Assembly (NCBI GenBank): GCA_024102725.1
Contig: JAGFJL010000100.1
Location: forward strand, 1 to 56,264
From: Nitrococcus mobilis
GTDB lineage: Bacteria; Pseudomonadota; Gammaproteobacteria; Nitrococcales; Nitrococcaceae
Direction: 5' to 3'
Length of the DNA stretch: 56,264 nucleotides
The notes under the pieces are model-generated. The model made no database searches and was not told the DNA's origin. It saw only the letters and a program-made list of their open reading frames with translations. A program made the translations under genes and the position numbers. Below are positions 46,248-56,171 of the stretch, piece by piece; the first letter of the stretch is position 1, and each line of letters begins with the position of its first letter.

Positions 46248-46454
46248 TTATTTGCGAAACAGCCAGAAGAGCAAGGTCAATAATACGCTGATGATGATCG
46301 ATGTGGTGATCGGAAAATAGAAAGTGAAATTGTCCTTCTTGATCGCGAGATCACCCGGTAGACGACCGAGCCCAAGCTTGGCAATGAGTGGCCAGAGCAG
46401 CCCCGCTACCAAAAGAGCCATTCCCACTATAATGAGCAGTCGTTGAAAATCCAT
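46248..46454 (-). CDS. DUF2905 membrane protein
   Basis: 68 aa with two hydrophobic helices (about 5-24 and 47-66) and the typical loop LGRLPGDLAIKKDNFTFYFPI of DUF2905. Function unknown. Same strand as rpiA, about 110 bases downstream of it. Confidence 0.88.
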   Translation of the reverse strand: MDFQRLLIIVGMALLVAGLLWPLIAKLGLGRLPGDLAIKKDNFTFYFPITTSIIISVLLTLLFWLFRK

Positions 46455-46565
46455 GGCGGTTGCCTACAAGCCGGAGCCGGGTTGCAAGGCAGAGGAACCG
46501 ATATTGGCGGTGGGGGACTCAGCAGGTTCCCCTAAGTATCTCAGCCTTGGCTATTGAAGCCAATC

Positions 46566-47228
46566 TCAGGCCGCTGTAAGTGTTTCCACCCCTCGATCGG
46601 TGCCTAATAGCAGCACATCGGCGGGGCGTAAGGCGAAAATACCAACTGTTACGACGCCGGGAATATTGTTGATAGTTTGTTCCAAATGGATCGGCTCCAT
46701 GATCTTCAGGTTGCGTACATCCAAGATGAGATTACCGTTGTCGGTAGTAAAGCCTTCTCGCAGTACCGGCCAACCGCCGAGCTTCACCATCTCGCGCGCC
46801 ACATAGCTGCGTGCCATCGGAATGACTTCAACCGGTAGTGGAAACCCGCCTAGCACGTGTACGCGCTTGGATGCATCGGCGATACAGATGAACCGCCGAC
46901 TGACCGCGGCGATGATTTTCTCGCGGGTCAGTGCGCCACCTCCGCCTTTGATCATCTGCAGATGTTGGTTGACCTCATCGGCGCCATCTACGTACACGGG
47001 GATCTCATCCACCGCGTTCAGTTCGCGCACATCGAAACCGTGGCGGCGCAGCCGCTCGGTAGATGCCTCCGAGCTGGAGACAACGGCATCGATGGTCCCT
47101 TTGACAGAGGTCAACGCATCTATGAAGAAGTTCACGGTGGACCCGGTCCCAATACCGACGATATTGGTATGTTGTAAATGCGACAACGCCGCCTCGGCGG
47201 CAGCCTTTTTTTGCTGGTCTGAAGCCAT
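46566..47228 (-). CDS. rpiA: Ribose-5-phosphate isomerase A
   Basis: Interconverts ribose-5-phosphate and ribulose-5-phosphate. 220 aa with [46 protein letters not shown] and [17 protein letters not shown]. The catalytic Asp, Glu and Lys in these motifs are present. Divergent from ilvA, as in many gammaproteobacteria. Confidence 0.97.
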   Translation of the reverse strand: MASDQQKKAAAEAALSHLQHTNIVGIGTGSTVNFFIDALTSVKGTIDAVVSSSEASTERLRRHGFDVRELNAVDEIPVYVDGADEVNQHLQMIKGGGGALTREKIIAAVSRRFICIADASKRVHVLGGFPLPVEVIPMARSYVAREMVKLGGWPVLREGFTTDNGNLILDVRNLKIMEPIHLEQTINNIPGVVTVGIFALRPADVLLLGTDRGVETLTAA

Positions 47229-47377
47229 GGGTCGATTCCTTCAGCAGGTGCAATGTACAAATCATACACGGTTGCCGTTTCGCGCTGAAGGTCAATGTCT
47301 TATCCGAAGCTGGCCGCCTCCGTCGAGTAGTTGGATGCGGCCTTGGTGCACACTGGTGTAGTGGGGAAAACAAGGGA

Positions 47378-48889
47378 ATGAAGGATTATCTACAAAGGAT
47401 CCTCACCGCCAGCGTCTACGATGTCGCCCGGCAGACACCATTGGATGACGCAGCCAATCTATCGGCACGGTTAGGCAACCGAATTCTGCTCAAGCGCGAG
47501 GACCTGCAGCCGGTTTTCTCATTCAAGATCCGTGGTGCCTATACTAAAATCTCGCGGCTTGGGCGCGAGCGGATCGAACATGGCGTGATCTGTTCTTCGG
47601 CCGGCAACCATGCCCAAGGCGTTGCCTTGTCGGCCAAGCGGCTTGGCATCAAGGCCACCATCGTCATGCCTCGCACTACACCCGGTATCAAGATTGACGC
47701 CGTGCGTAACCTCGGTGGTCGAGTCATTCTCCATGGTGATAGTTACGATCAAGCCAGAGACCATGCGGAACGCCTGGTGGCCGAACGAAATCTGACATAT
47801 GTCCCGCCTTATGATGATCCGGATGTGATCGCGGGCCAGGGTACGGTTGGCATGGAGATTCTTAGCCAACATTCCCACCCGCTCCATGCCGTTTTCGTCC
47901 CAGTGGGCGGCGGTGGCCTGATCGCAGGTATTGCGGCCTACATAAAACAGATCAGGCCCGATGTGAAGATCATCAGCGTCGAGCCCGAGGATGCTCCCAC
48001 TCTGCAGCGAGCCATTGCAGCCAACCGCCGGGTGGTGCTCGAAGAGGTCGGTATCTTTGTGGACGGCGTGGCGGTGCGTCAGATCGGCAAGGAAACCTTT
48101 CGAATCGCGAGGCAAATGGTGGATGAGTGTATTTTGGTCTCTACCGATGAGGTGTGCGCCGCGATCAAGGATATCTTCGACGATACGCGCTCCATTGTGG
48201 AGCCGGCCGGGGCGTTGGCGGTAGCCGGCCTGAAGAAGTATGTCGAGACGAGCGGTGTGCACGATCAGACCCTGGTTGCCATCAATTCCGGGGCCAATAT
48301 GAATTTCGGGCGGTTGTCCCATGTCGCTGAGCGTGCAGAATTAGGCGAGCACCGTGAGGCGGTGCTCGCCGTGACGATCCCAGAGCGCCCCGGTAGCTTC
48401 CGTACGTTCTGCGAGACCATTGGCTCGCGCTCCATCACCGAGTTCAACTACCGCTATGCGGATGCACTCGAGGCTCATGTATTTGCCGGAATCGCGCTCA
48501 ATGACGGGCTCGAGGAAAAGGACGAACTGATTCGGTTGCTGCGGGAGCACGGTTATCCGGTGCTCGATCTAACCGAGGATGAGATGGCGAAGGTGCATCT
48601 GCGACATATGGTCGGCGGCCGGGGCCACAAAGTACAGGATGAGATCATCTATCATTTCGAGTTCCCGGAGCGTCCGGGAGCCTTGCTCAAATTCCTGCGT
48701 CAACTCGGTAAGCGTTGGAACATCAGTCTGTTTCATTACCGTAATCATGGCGCCGATTATGGGCGCGTGCTAATCGGTATTCAGGTTCCCAAGGCGCAAC
48801 GGGAAAAATTCCGTGAGTCCCTGGGCAAGCTCGGCTATCCCTACCGGGATGAGAGCGAACATCCGGCTTATGCCCTGTTTTTGAGCTGA
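47378..48889 (+). CDS. ilvA: Threonine ammonia-lyase, biosynthetic
   Basis: PLP enzyme converting threonine to 2-oxobutanoate for isoleucine. 503 aa: PLP Lys in PVFSFKIRGAY, glycine loop PVGGGGLIAGIAA, NSGANMNFGRL, and two C-terminal ACT-like domains (about 330-500), the feedback-regulated biosynthetic form. RidA at 19086 detoxifies its enamine product in other bacteria. Confidence 0.97.
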   Translation: MKDYLQRILTASVYDVARQTPLDDAANLSARLGNRILLKREDLQPVFSFKIRGAYTKISRLGRERIEHGVICSSAGNHAQGVALSAKRLGIKATIVMPRTTPGIKIDAVRNLGGRVILHGDSYDQARDHAERLVAERNLTYVPPYDDPDVIAGQGTVGMEILSQHSHPLHAVFVPVGGGGLIAGIAAYIKQIRPDVKIISVEPEDAPTLQRAIAANRRVVLEEVGIFVDGVAVRQIGKETFRIARQMVDECILVSTDEVCAAIKDIFDDTRSIVEPAGALAVAGLKKYVETSGVHDQTLVAINSGANMNFGRLSHVAERAELGEHREAVLAVTIPERPGSFRTFCETIGSRSITEFNYRYADALEAHVFAGIALNDGLEEKDELIRLLREHGYPVLDLTEDEMAKVHLRHMVGGRGHKVQDEIIYHFEFPERPGALLKFLRQLGKRWNISLFHYRNHGADYGRVLIGIQVPKAQREKFRESLGKLGYPYRDESEHPAYALFLS

Positions 48890-48969
48890 AGGGGAGAGGA
48901 TGGGTTTGCGCAAGCTTGCGTTGCCATGCGAGCGCGAGCGCGCTGCCTTTGCCCTGAGAGGAGGCGAGC

Positions 48970-49971
48970 ATGAGCAGCAAGCGTTTTCGCGCGTACCGCG
49001 TCGAGAGGACCGCCCAAGAGCAATATATCCCGGGCATTCAGACCTTGAGCATCGATGACTTGCCTGCCGGTGAAGTGCTCGTGCGGGTGTATTACTCCAG
49101 CTTGAATTACAAAGATGCGCTATCAGCCACCGGCGTGAAGGGAATTACCCGAGACTATCCGCATACGCCGGGCATCGACTGCGCAGGAATCGTTGAGGAG
49201 AGCACCAGCCCGGACTGGCAGGTCGGGGACGCGGTGATCGTCACCGGCTACGATCTGGGCATGAACACGGCCGGTGGGTTTGCCGGTTATGTCCGTGTGC
49301 CGGCCGACTGGGTACTGCGCTGCCCGAAGGGACTGACTCTGCGGCAAGCGATGATTTGCGGCACGGCCGGCTTTACGGCGGCGCTATGCATACAGGCGCT
49401 TGAGGATCGAGGTATACACCCCGACGGCAGCGAGGTGTTGGTCACTGGGGCGAGCGGCGGCGTCGGTAGTGTGGCTGTGAGCCTGTTAAACACTCGAGGC
49501 TACCGCGTGGTCGCAGCTACCGGTAAGCGGGATGCGCTGGATTGGCTGCGTGGTTTGGGAGCCGATGAGGTCATCTCGCGAGAGGCACTGATCGACCATG
49601 GCGCCCGCCCTTTGCTCAAAGCGCGTTGGATGGCTGCAATAGACACCGTTGGTGGCGAGATCCTTGCTGCGACGCTTAAGGCAATGGTTTACCAAGGGGC
49701 GGTTTCCTGTTGCGGGATGGTTGCCTCGGCCGAACTGCACACCACCGTGTTTCCTTTTATCCTACGTGCCGTGAGCTTATTGGGTGTGGACTCGCAGAAT
49801 GCGCCGCGTAAGCTGCGCGAGCGCATCTGGGCCAAGCTGGCTGGGGACTGGCAAGCGGAGAGATTCGAGGCGCTCGCTACTGAAATCACTCTAGATCAAG
49901 TAGACGAACATCTCGAGCGCCTACTCAGAGGGCAGGTGCGTGGGCGTATTCTGCTCAATCCGCGCGCCTGA
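48970..49971 (+). CDS. YhdH/AcuI family zinc-free quinone oxidoreductase
   Basis: 333-aa medium-chain reductase with SSLNYKDALSATGVKG, PHTPGIDCAGIVEES, the dinucleotide loop VTGASGGVGSVAVSLL, and C-terminal GRILL. This is the YhdH/YhfP group, whose member AcuI reduces acryloyl-CoA. Zinc ligands of alcohol dehydrogenases are missing. NADPH use likely, substrate uncertain. Strong site GAGAGGAGG. Confidence 0.88.
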   Translation: MSSKRFRAYRVERTAQEQYIPGIQTLSIDDLPAGEVLVRVYYSSLNYKDALSATGVKGITRDYPHTPGIDCAGIVEESTSPDWQVGDAVIVTGYDLGMNTAGGFAGYVRVPADWVLRCPKGLTLRQAMICGTAGFTAALCIQALEDRGIHPDGSEVLVTGASGGVGSVAVSLLNTRGYRVVAATGKRDALDWLRGLGADEVISREALIDHGARPLLKARWMAAIDTVGGEILAATLKAMVYQGAVSCCGMVASAELHTTVFPFILRAVSLLGVDSQNAPRKLRERIWAKLAGDWQAERFEALATEITLDQVDEHLERLLRGQVRGRILLNPRA

Positions 49972-50154
49972 GCGCGGCGGTGACATTGTTCGATTCCGCC
50001 GCGGCAAGATTCTGTTCTATGCTTGCTTTAGCACACCGTGGCTCGGAGGCACGGAACAAGGCGGTGCATTGCCATACTTATATAGATTTAGTTTGGTTAC
50101 GCCGGGTTGATAGTTCACGGGTGTGTAAACAGCCTGCAGCATAGAGGTTAATCC

Positions 50155-50367
50155 ATGACGGAGCGTTACACCGGCGTCGTCAAGTGGTTCGACGACTCGA
50201 AGGGATACGGTTTTATCAGTCAAGAACAGGGTCCGGATGTGTTCGTACACTTTCGCGCCATCCGTGGCGAGGGATTTCGCTCGCTGCGGGAGGGTCAGCG
50301 AGTGGAATTCGACATCCTCGAGAGCCCTAAGGGCTTACAGGCAAGCGATGTGGTTGCCATGCTTTGA
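50155..50367 (+). CDS. Cold-shock domain protein
   Basis: 70 aa OB-fold with RNP1 KGYGFI and RNP2 VFVHF, binding single-stranded RNA. A 183-base leader separates it from the previous gene; long leaders are usual for regulated csp genes. Cold or growth-phase control is inferred. Next gene is on the opposite strand. Confidence 0.95.
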   Translation: MTERYTGVVKWFDDSKGYGFISQEQGPDVFVHFRAIRGEGFRSLREGQRVEFDILESPKGLQASDVVAML

Positions 50368-50628
50368 CTCTGAGCGCATCGATAGCTGAGTCGCGAGCAG
50401 AGCTGAGAAAAGCATTTACTACCCCGCGAGTGCAAACGGCGGTTCGATGGCGGGCCAGGGGCCGCTGGCTTGGGGCTGGCCTTGATGCGGCAAGGCCTCC
50501 TCGGCAGAGGGAGTGGCGTGTCCTGCAATCGAGACAGGCTGGGAGTTTGCCCATCGGCCCGCAAAAAGGAGGCTGCTTGCCGGGCATGTAACGCTGAACC
50601 CATAGACTTGTCCGAATGGAGGCATTTT

Positions 50629-50925
50629 TCAGGCGCGGCCGGCACCGTGATCGTGTGGCGAATGATAGTACTCGCTGGTCTCGGCGAGCTCCCGAACCAT
50701 TGTCAGTAATTCCTCCAGGCGTCGCTCCGCAGTGCATAGTGCGCTGCAGTCCTCACAATCCAGGTCGCCGCATGGCTGGCGGGAATAAAGCCAGTACTGG
50801 ATGGCCCCGGCAAGCAGACCATCCGCGATTTCCCCAAGGTTTGCCATCTCGTCATCCGCCAGCCGATTGCCCAGCTCTACGGTTTGCGCTGACGCCTCAT
50901 CGTAGCTATTCACTTCCTGGCTCAT
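50629..50925 (-). CDS. Small cysteine-containing protein, unknown
   Basis: 98 aa, acidic and helical (DDEMANLGEIADGLLAGAIQYWLYSRQPCG), with a CGDLDCEDCSALC cluster (four Cys) that could bind a metal, then a helix RRLEELLTMVRELAE and a His-rich end EYYHSPHDHG. I do not recognise a named family. Divergent from the kinase-RNase Z fusion, with about 165 bases between starts. Confidence 0.65.
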   Translation of the reverse strand: MSQEVNSYDEASAQTVELGNRLADDEMANLGEIADGLLAGAIQYWLYSRQPCGDLDCEDCSALCTAERRLEELLTMVRELAETSEYYHSPHDHGAGRA

Positions 50926-51090
50926 GGCGGGAAACCTTTGCTGTTTGGGAATATAAAAATCTAACTAGATCTATTGTACCAATAGAACCCGGTCTTGAGC
51001 GTGGCTCATATCTGGAGTGCTGGTCTGCTGCTGTTTACTCGCCTAAGCTTGCGGCGTGGGGCGTTATTGGGGTCGATCCGAGACGACGGT

Positions 51091-53025
51091 ATGCCCAGTG
51101 CTATCTCCGAGGTCTTTTCCGGCATAGCCTTCGAAACTTTGCTAAAGCGCATGTGCGGCAGCGATGCGCGGGTGTTGATCGTCGGCGCCAGCGGGATTGG
51201 CAAGACAACTCTGGCCGCGCATCTTTGTCGTGCTCTGCATGAGCGAGGGCTTGCTGCCGGTTGTCTCAGCGCCGATGTGGGATCGCCTGGGTTCGGTGCA
51301 CCGGGCGCCGTAAACCTTGCGCAATGGGACGAGGCGGGTTGGCGGCTGCTCGACCTCGAGGCCGTATGTTCGCTTGATGCCGCCCGATTCCGCTTACCGC
51401 TGATCACGGCGACAGCTCGACTGCTGGCCCGGCATGAAGCACTGGTGCGAGTTTTGGATGCACCCGGGCTGGTACGCGGTGTGCCGGCAGCGGAGCTCTT
51501 GGAAGCGCTGGTGCAGCGTGGCGGGGTCGATCTGGTGGTGGTACTAGTCGATCGCGAGGCCGGGCTGCCCCTGGTGCATGAGCTGAGCGCGCTGCCGGCA
51601 GAGGTCCGGCAACTGGATGCCGGTCAGCGTGCGCACCGCCCTGGGCAACTGGCACGAGCGTCCAATCGGACTCGGCTGTGGAGCGCCTACCTGGCGGATG
51701 CGCTTGAGTTGGTGGTCGATCTTGAACGGCTGCCGGTTATCGGCACACCGCCGCCTATCGACGTGCCGGCGGCGTGGCGCGGCCGGCAAGCAGGCTTAGG
51801 AGGTGAAGGTGGCACTCGTGACTTGGCTGAGATCATAGCGTTGGAGGGTCGCCGGCTGCGGCTGCGGGCTCGTTCGACGAGCAGGGCACTGAGGTATGTG
51901 CTCGTACGAGATGCTATGCGCGATGACGACGATTATTTGGTTACGGCAAAGCCCTTCGTGCGTGCAGTTTCGCAAGCTCGTCCACCGCCCGATGTCATGC
52001 CTTTGGTGGCAACCGCCCGCGGTGTCGGCACCGCGGCTGTGGCGCGTGTGGGCCCGGCGTTTGCGACTCTGGTTAACGGGGTCTTCGGTGATCCGCTGCT
52101 GCATTTACGGTTGCGTCAGGAGCGGCGCAGTTTGCTGTTCGATCTCGGGGATAGCAGACGTCTGCCGGCCCGAATCGCCCATCAGGTGACGGATGTTTTC
52201 ATCACGCATGCCCACTTCGATCATATCGGCGGGTTCTTGTGGCTGTTGCGTTCGCGCCTTGGTGCCTTCCCAGTTTGTCGGCTGTATGGTCCGCCCGGTT
52301 TGGCAGGTCACATCGAAGGGCTGTTACGGGGCATCCTCTGGGATCGTATCGGCGTACACGTCCCGTGCTTTGAAGTGGCGGAACTGCATGGCGATCGGCT
52401 GCTGCGTTGGCATCTGTGCGCGGGCCAAGCGACCGGCGAGTATCTGGGGGAGATGCCGAGCTCGGCGGGTCTATTACGCGAAGAGTCGGGTTTTAGCGTT
52501 CGTGGAATAACGCTGGATCATGGCACACCGGTGCTGGCCTTTGCCTTCGAGCTGCCCAGGCAGGCACGCATACGCAAGGGTCGGTTGCGCGCCAGCGGGC
52601 TCTCGCCTGGACCGTGGCTCACGGCACTCAAATCAGCGGCGCGGGTTGGTGATCGCCAGCGTGTGATCCGCTTGCCGAATGGCGCTCGGAAAGCGGCGGG
52701 TCTGTTGATGGATGATATGGTGCGGGTTGCGCCGGGAGTAAAGCTCGTCTATGCCACCGATTTTGCCGATACTCGCCAAAACCGCGCGCTGCTGACGCGG
52801 TTTGCCGATAAATCCCACGTCTTCTTTTGCGAAGCGTCTTTTCTGGAAGTTGATCGGAGCCGGGCGCTGCGGACGGGGCACCTGACCACCCGTGCTTGTG
52901 GGGAGATCGCCGCCAGCGCCGCCGTTGCTTGCTTAGTGCCGTTCCATTTTTCACATCGCTATGAAAACAATCCGCACGCCGTGTATGCCGAGGTAGAGGC
53001 CGCCTGCGGGCGTTTCGGGGGGTGA
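51091..53025 (+). CDS. Clp1/Grc3-like kinase fused to tRNase Z-like metallo-beta-lactamase
   Basis: 644 aa from ATG 51091; the frame is open from a TTG at 50995. Residues 27-160 form a P-loop kinase: Walker A GASGIGKTT (32-40), then ADVGSPGFGAPGAVNL, which copies the D-x-D-x-GQ/S-PPG strand of Clp1/Grc3 polynucleotide 5'-kinases, and LDAPG. Residues 325-640 form a metallo-beta-lactamase with THAHFDH (His373, His375, Asp377, His378), His477, Asp557, the GHLT loop His597 and HFSHRY (His619), all tRNase Z catalytic elements. An RNA end-processing or repair role is inferred. The joining region has no known domain. Confidence 0.8.
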   Translation: MPSAISEVFSGIAFETLLKRMCGSDARVLIVGASGIGKTTLAAHLCRALHERGLAAGCLSADVGSPGFGAPGAVNLAQWDEAGWRLLDLEAVCSLDAARFRLPLITATARLLARHEALVRVLDAPGLVRGVPAAELLEALVQRGGVDLVVVLVDREAGLPLVHELSALPAEVRQLDAGQRAHRPGQLARASNRTRLWSAYLADALELVVDLERLPVIGTPPPIDVPAAWRGRQAGLGGEGGTRDLAEIIALEGRRLRLRARSTSRALRYVLVRDAMRDDDDYLVTAKPFVRAVSQARPPPDVMPLVATARGVGTAAVARVGPAFATLVNGVFGDPLLHLRLRQERRSLLFDLGDSRRLPARIAHQVTDVFITHAHFDHIGGFLWLLRSRLGAFPVCRLYGPPGLAGHIEGLLRGILWDRIGVHVPCFEVAELHGDRLLRWHLCAGQATGEYLGEMPSSAGLLREESGFSVRGITLDHGTPVLAFAFELPRQARIRKGRLRASGLSPGPWLTALKSAARVGDRQRVIRLPNGARKAAGLLMDDMVRVAPGVKLVYATDFADTRQNRALLTRFADKSHVFFCEASFLEVDRSRALRTGHLTTRACGEIAASAAVACLVPFHFSHRYENNPHAVYAEVEAACGRFGG

Positions 53026-53963
53026 CATGATCCTTTCGAAGGTGGTTTGAGGCCTCTCGGGGAGGCAGGTGGTGAATACAGCGCCAACTCAGCGGCAGGG
53101 CAGTCGCCGTCCGGCGGCGGAGCTAATAAAAAAGGGGAATAGTCAATTCCAATTGAAGTTTGAGTCTGAACGAGGGGGGGCATATCCACCTCGACACGGA
53201 GCGGCGTGCCTTTGGCAGGGGGTGGATAGAGTCCTGCCCCGAGGCCGGGAGAAGGTCGAAATCAGGCGGCATGTTTGGATCGACGGTTGATGGATTGGAA
53301 GAGCTTCCGACGGCGTTGATGTGGTATAGGCCCTTCACGCCATCCTGATCACCCTGATGGACGGGGTCGATGCGAATGAACTCAGGGCGCCCCTCAAGCG
53401 CCGGGGCGCGGCGCGCACCGATCGCAACGCTCTGCCCCTTGGTCCAGTGCCGGCGGCGCACCGCGTAGCCGCGCGCGCGGCGCAGGTTATACAGATGCGC
53501 CGCGGAGATGGAGGCCAGGCGCTCATAGCGCAGATCCCCGAACCGCCTCACGGCGGGCGCGTTGTAGCAAGCACTTGGTCGCTGGCCCCAAGAGCGCGCC
53601 GTGTAAGGCATCGAGCTCGGCCAGCAGCGCCACATCATCCGCGGTGAACTTGCGGGGAAAGCCCTTTTGGGCCGCCCGGTAACGCTTGGCGAGAATCTCC
53701 CCGCGGACAGCCCGCCCGACCTAGCCGCGTCAGCTGCTGGCGCCAATAGCCGGTGGTCCGCTCCAAGTACCTTATGACCACGCCCTTATCGGCCCGTTTG
53801 AGGCGGCGGGTAGCGTAGCCGCCCGATCACCTCGGCCACGAGAACGCGTGGCGCTTACTGTCCTGCCCAGGCTCAAACCGCACCCCCCTCGGTGCCCTCC
53901 AGAAAGGCGCGTAGTTGCACCATCGTGCTCAGTTTTTGTTCGTGTCAATCCATATCAGGGCGT
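53026..53963. other. Decayed mobile DNA between the kinase-RNase Z fusion and DUF3422
   Basis: 938 bases with no intact gene. Most of it is the transposase pseudogene at 53290-53934. A 14-bp palindrome TCAATT-CC-AATTGA lies at 53143-53156, possibly marking a junction. Confidence 0.65.
53290..53934 (-). pseudogene. Integrase-core transposase, frameshifted and truncated
   Basis: Reading the minus strand from ATG 53923 with frameshifts gives MVQLRAFLEGTEG, RADKGVVIRYLERTTGYWR, FTADDVALLAELDALHGAL, RYERLASISAAHLYNLRRARGY and RPEFIRIDPVHQGDQDGVKG, which then stops matching after YHINAV. This is the N-terminal helix-turn-helix and start of the rve catalytic core of a transposase family often annotated as integrase. 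At least three frame breaks and loss of the second half show it is dead. Confidence 0.8.
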
Positions 53964-55295
53964 TTATTTGGTCGTGGTCCTATCGGTACGCTCGACCCAG
54001 CGGTGAATGGCAAAGATCCCGCCGGCTACGGCAGGAATGACCACCGGGACACTTAGCCCGGTGAGCAACTCCACTGGCACATGCAGCCCGCTCGCCTCGA
54101 GCCCCACGAGGGCGTGATGGATGAGACCGATCGTATAGTAGCTTAGGATCACTACCGAAAGACTCTCTACCGTAGTCTGTAAGCGCAGCTGCAGCCGCGT
54201 GCGGCGGTTCATGGATTCGAGCAGATCCCGAGTCTGCGCCTCGAGCGCCAGATCGACGCGACTGCGCAGTAAGCTGGCCGCTCGGCTGACCCGTCGTGAG
54301 AGGCGATCCAGGCGCTCGGTAATGGCTTGGCACGTATCCATGGCCGGAACCAGGCGGCGCCCCATGAACTCATGCACCGTGCTTACACCTTCGACGCGCG
54401 TCTCGCGCAATGCGTCGATGCGCCGCCGTACCAGCGCCGAATAGGCGGCGGCGGCACCGAGGCGGAAGTTATTTTGAGCGATGATCCGCTCCACATCGGC
54501 CGACAAGGAGGACAGCGCTTCGAGCAACCCCTGTTCTTGTTCCGTATCGCGGGCGCTCGCCATGCGCTCGGTGAGCTCACCGAGCGCGTTCTCCATTCCG
54601 GTGATCTCGGGCATGAGCTGGCGCACGATGGGAAGGGCGAGCAAGGCCATCAGCCGATAGGTCTCGATCTCCAGCAGGCGTTGGATCAACCGCCCGGCTT
54701 GAGCCGGGCGCAGGCCCCGATCGAGAACCAGAAAGCGCGTGAAGCCATCGGGTTTGGGCTGAAAATCGGTCCAAACCGTAGCCGCACCACCGGCGCATCG
54801 ACTGCCGGTGAGGCTCTGCAAATCAAAATACTCGGCCATCCGTTCAGGATACTCGGCGACCGTGTCCGCCTGAACGAGGCTAAGATGAGTCGCTGCGAGG
54901 AGTTTCCCCGGCAGCTTTGCGACCCAATGCGCCGGCACGGCATCGAGCCCGGTGGTCTGAAAGGGCTGGCCATCCGGCGCGCGGGAGAAGAGGGTGTAAG
55001 TGGAGAATTCCGTATGTGGCTCCCAACGCAGCCGAAACGCTTGCGTCTCCAGAAGGAAGTGGTCAGCTTTTGCCGCGGGCGGATCGATGCCGAACTCGCG
55101 GCAAAGCGCGCCGATGTGCGCCAACTCACGCTCATGCTCACCGGTGCCGGCATAGAGAGCCAGATGGGATAAATGTTGGGGGGCCCTTAATGGCGCAACG
55201 GGGCGCGCATGCACCTCAGCAAGCAAAGCGCTGCGTTGCGGGTGCTCGGGCAACCCGGCCCCATTGGTATTGTTCGGTCGTTTGGAAGCGTTCAT
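53964..55295 (-). CDS. DUF3422 family membrane protein
   Basis: 443 aa from ATG 55295 (an upstream ATG at 55316 is also in frame). Soluble N-terminal domain beginning LPEHPQRSALLAEVHARPVAPL, a long coiled-coil stretch (about 245-370), and two C-terminal helices near 380-435 (VVILSYYTIGLIHHALV, VPVVIPAVAGGIFAIHRWVER). This is the DUF3422 pattern; function unknown. Convergent with the region of the dead transposase. Confidence 0.85.
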   Translation of the reverse strand: MNASKRPNNTNGAGLPEHPQRSALLAEVHARPVAPLRAPQHLSHLALYAGTGEHERELAHIGALCREFGIDPPAAKADHFLLETQAFRLRWEPHTEFSTYTLFSRAPDGQPFQTTGLDAVPAHWVAKLPGKLLAATHLSLVQADTVAEYPERMAEYFDLQSLTGSRCAGGAATVWTDFQPKPDGFTRFLVLDRGLRPAQAGRLIQRLLEIETYRLMALLALPIVRQLMPEITGMENALGELTERMASARDTEQEQGLLEALSSLSADVERIIAQNNFRLGAAAAYSALVRRRIDALRETRVEGVSTVHEFMGRRLVPAMDTCQAITERLDRLSRRVSRAASLLRSRVDLALEAQTRDLLESMNRRTRLQLRLQTTVESLSVVILSYYTIGLIHHALVGLEASGLHVPVELLTGLSVPVVIPAVAGGIFAIHRWVERTDRTTTK

Positions 55296-55451
55296 TAAAA
55301 GCGTGCATGATCTCATCCAGAGGCGCTAAGGGTACTGAGGTGTTGGTTGTTCGACAAGCTGGCGAATGCTGAAAAAAATCAGTGCTCGCGAGTGGCGCCC
55401 AACCAATCCAGCCCAGTATGATGGCGGCGGGCCCGACAGGATGACGCGCTA

Positions 55452-56138
55452 ATGAACCGTGATAGAAGCTTTTCCAGCCAGACCAGCTTGCCTCCGGTAG
55501 TCCTGGTGCTATTGATCAGCAACGCATTGGTGTTTCTCTGGCAGCAAATGGGCGGCTCTTTAGCACCCGTATTTTATTTCGGGCTGTGGCCGTTCGGGAT
55601 ACCGGAGATTGCGACGGCTCCCATCGGGGTTGGCCAGGCGCCGGGTTTTCATGTTTGGCAGCTGGTCAGCTACGCTTTCTTACATGGCAGTATGCTGCAC
55701 CTGTTCGCCAACATGTTCGCCCTATGGATGTTCGGCGTACAGATCGAAAACCTATGGGGATCCCGGCCGTTTGCCTTTTATTATTTTTTCTGTATCGTGG
55801 GGGCCGGCTTGATTCAGCTGATCGTGGCGAGCATTGCCGCAGGCCAAGGCGATGTTTACCCGACCATCGGGGCCTCCGGAGGCGTCTTCGGGATTCTGCT
55901 CGCTTTCGGCATGATGTTCCCGAACCAAATGATCTTTCTGTTGTTCCCGCCCATTCCCATGAAAGCAAAGTATTTCGTGCTGTTATACGGTGCGTTCGAA
56001 CTCTGGGCTGGATTCACAGGATCTTTGTCCGGAGTCGCTCATTTCGCGCACATCGGCGGCATGATCTTTGGTTTTGTATTGATCCAATACTGGCGCGGGC
56101 GCTTGCCGATCAAACCCAAGCATCGCCTACACTGGTAA
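55452..56138 (+). CDS. Rhomboid family intramembrane serine protease
   Basis: 228 aa with six helices. Catalytic Ser in GASGGVFGILLAFG, catalytic His in VAHFAHIGGMIFG, and the oxyanion HGSMLHLFANMFALWMFG with the HxxxN spacing. Cleaves membrane substrates. Good dyad, so presumably active; substrate unknown. Divergent from DUF3422 with about 155 bases between starts. Confidence 0.93.
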   Translation: MNRDRSFSSQTSLPPVVLVLLISNALVFLWQQMGGSLAPVFYFGLWPFGIPEIATAPIGVGQAPGFHVWQLVSYAFLHGSMLHLFANMFALWMFGVQIENLWGSRPFAFYYFFCIVGAGLIQLIVASIAAGQGDVYPTIGASGGVFGILLAFGMMFPNQMIFLLFPPIPMKAKYFVLLYGAFELWAGFTGSLSGVAHFAHIGGMIFGFVLIQYWRGRLPIKPKHRLHW

Positions 56139-56171
56139 TAATACGTACGATTTTATCTTCCCCTTCCCATC

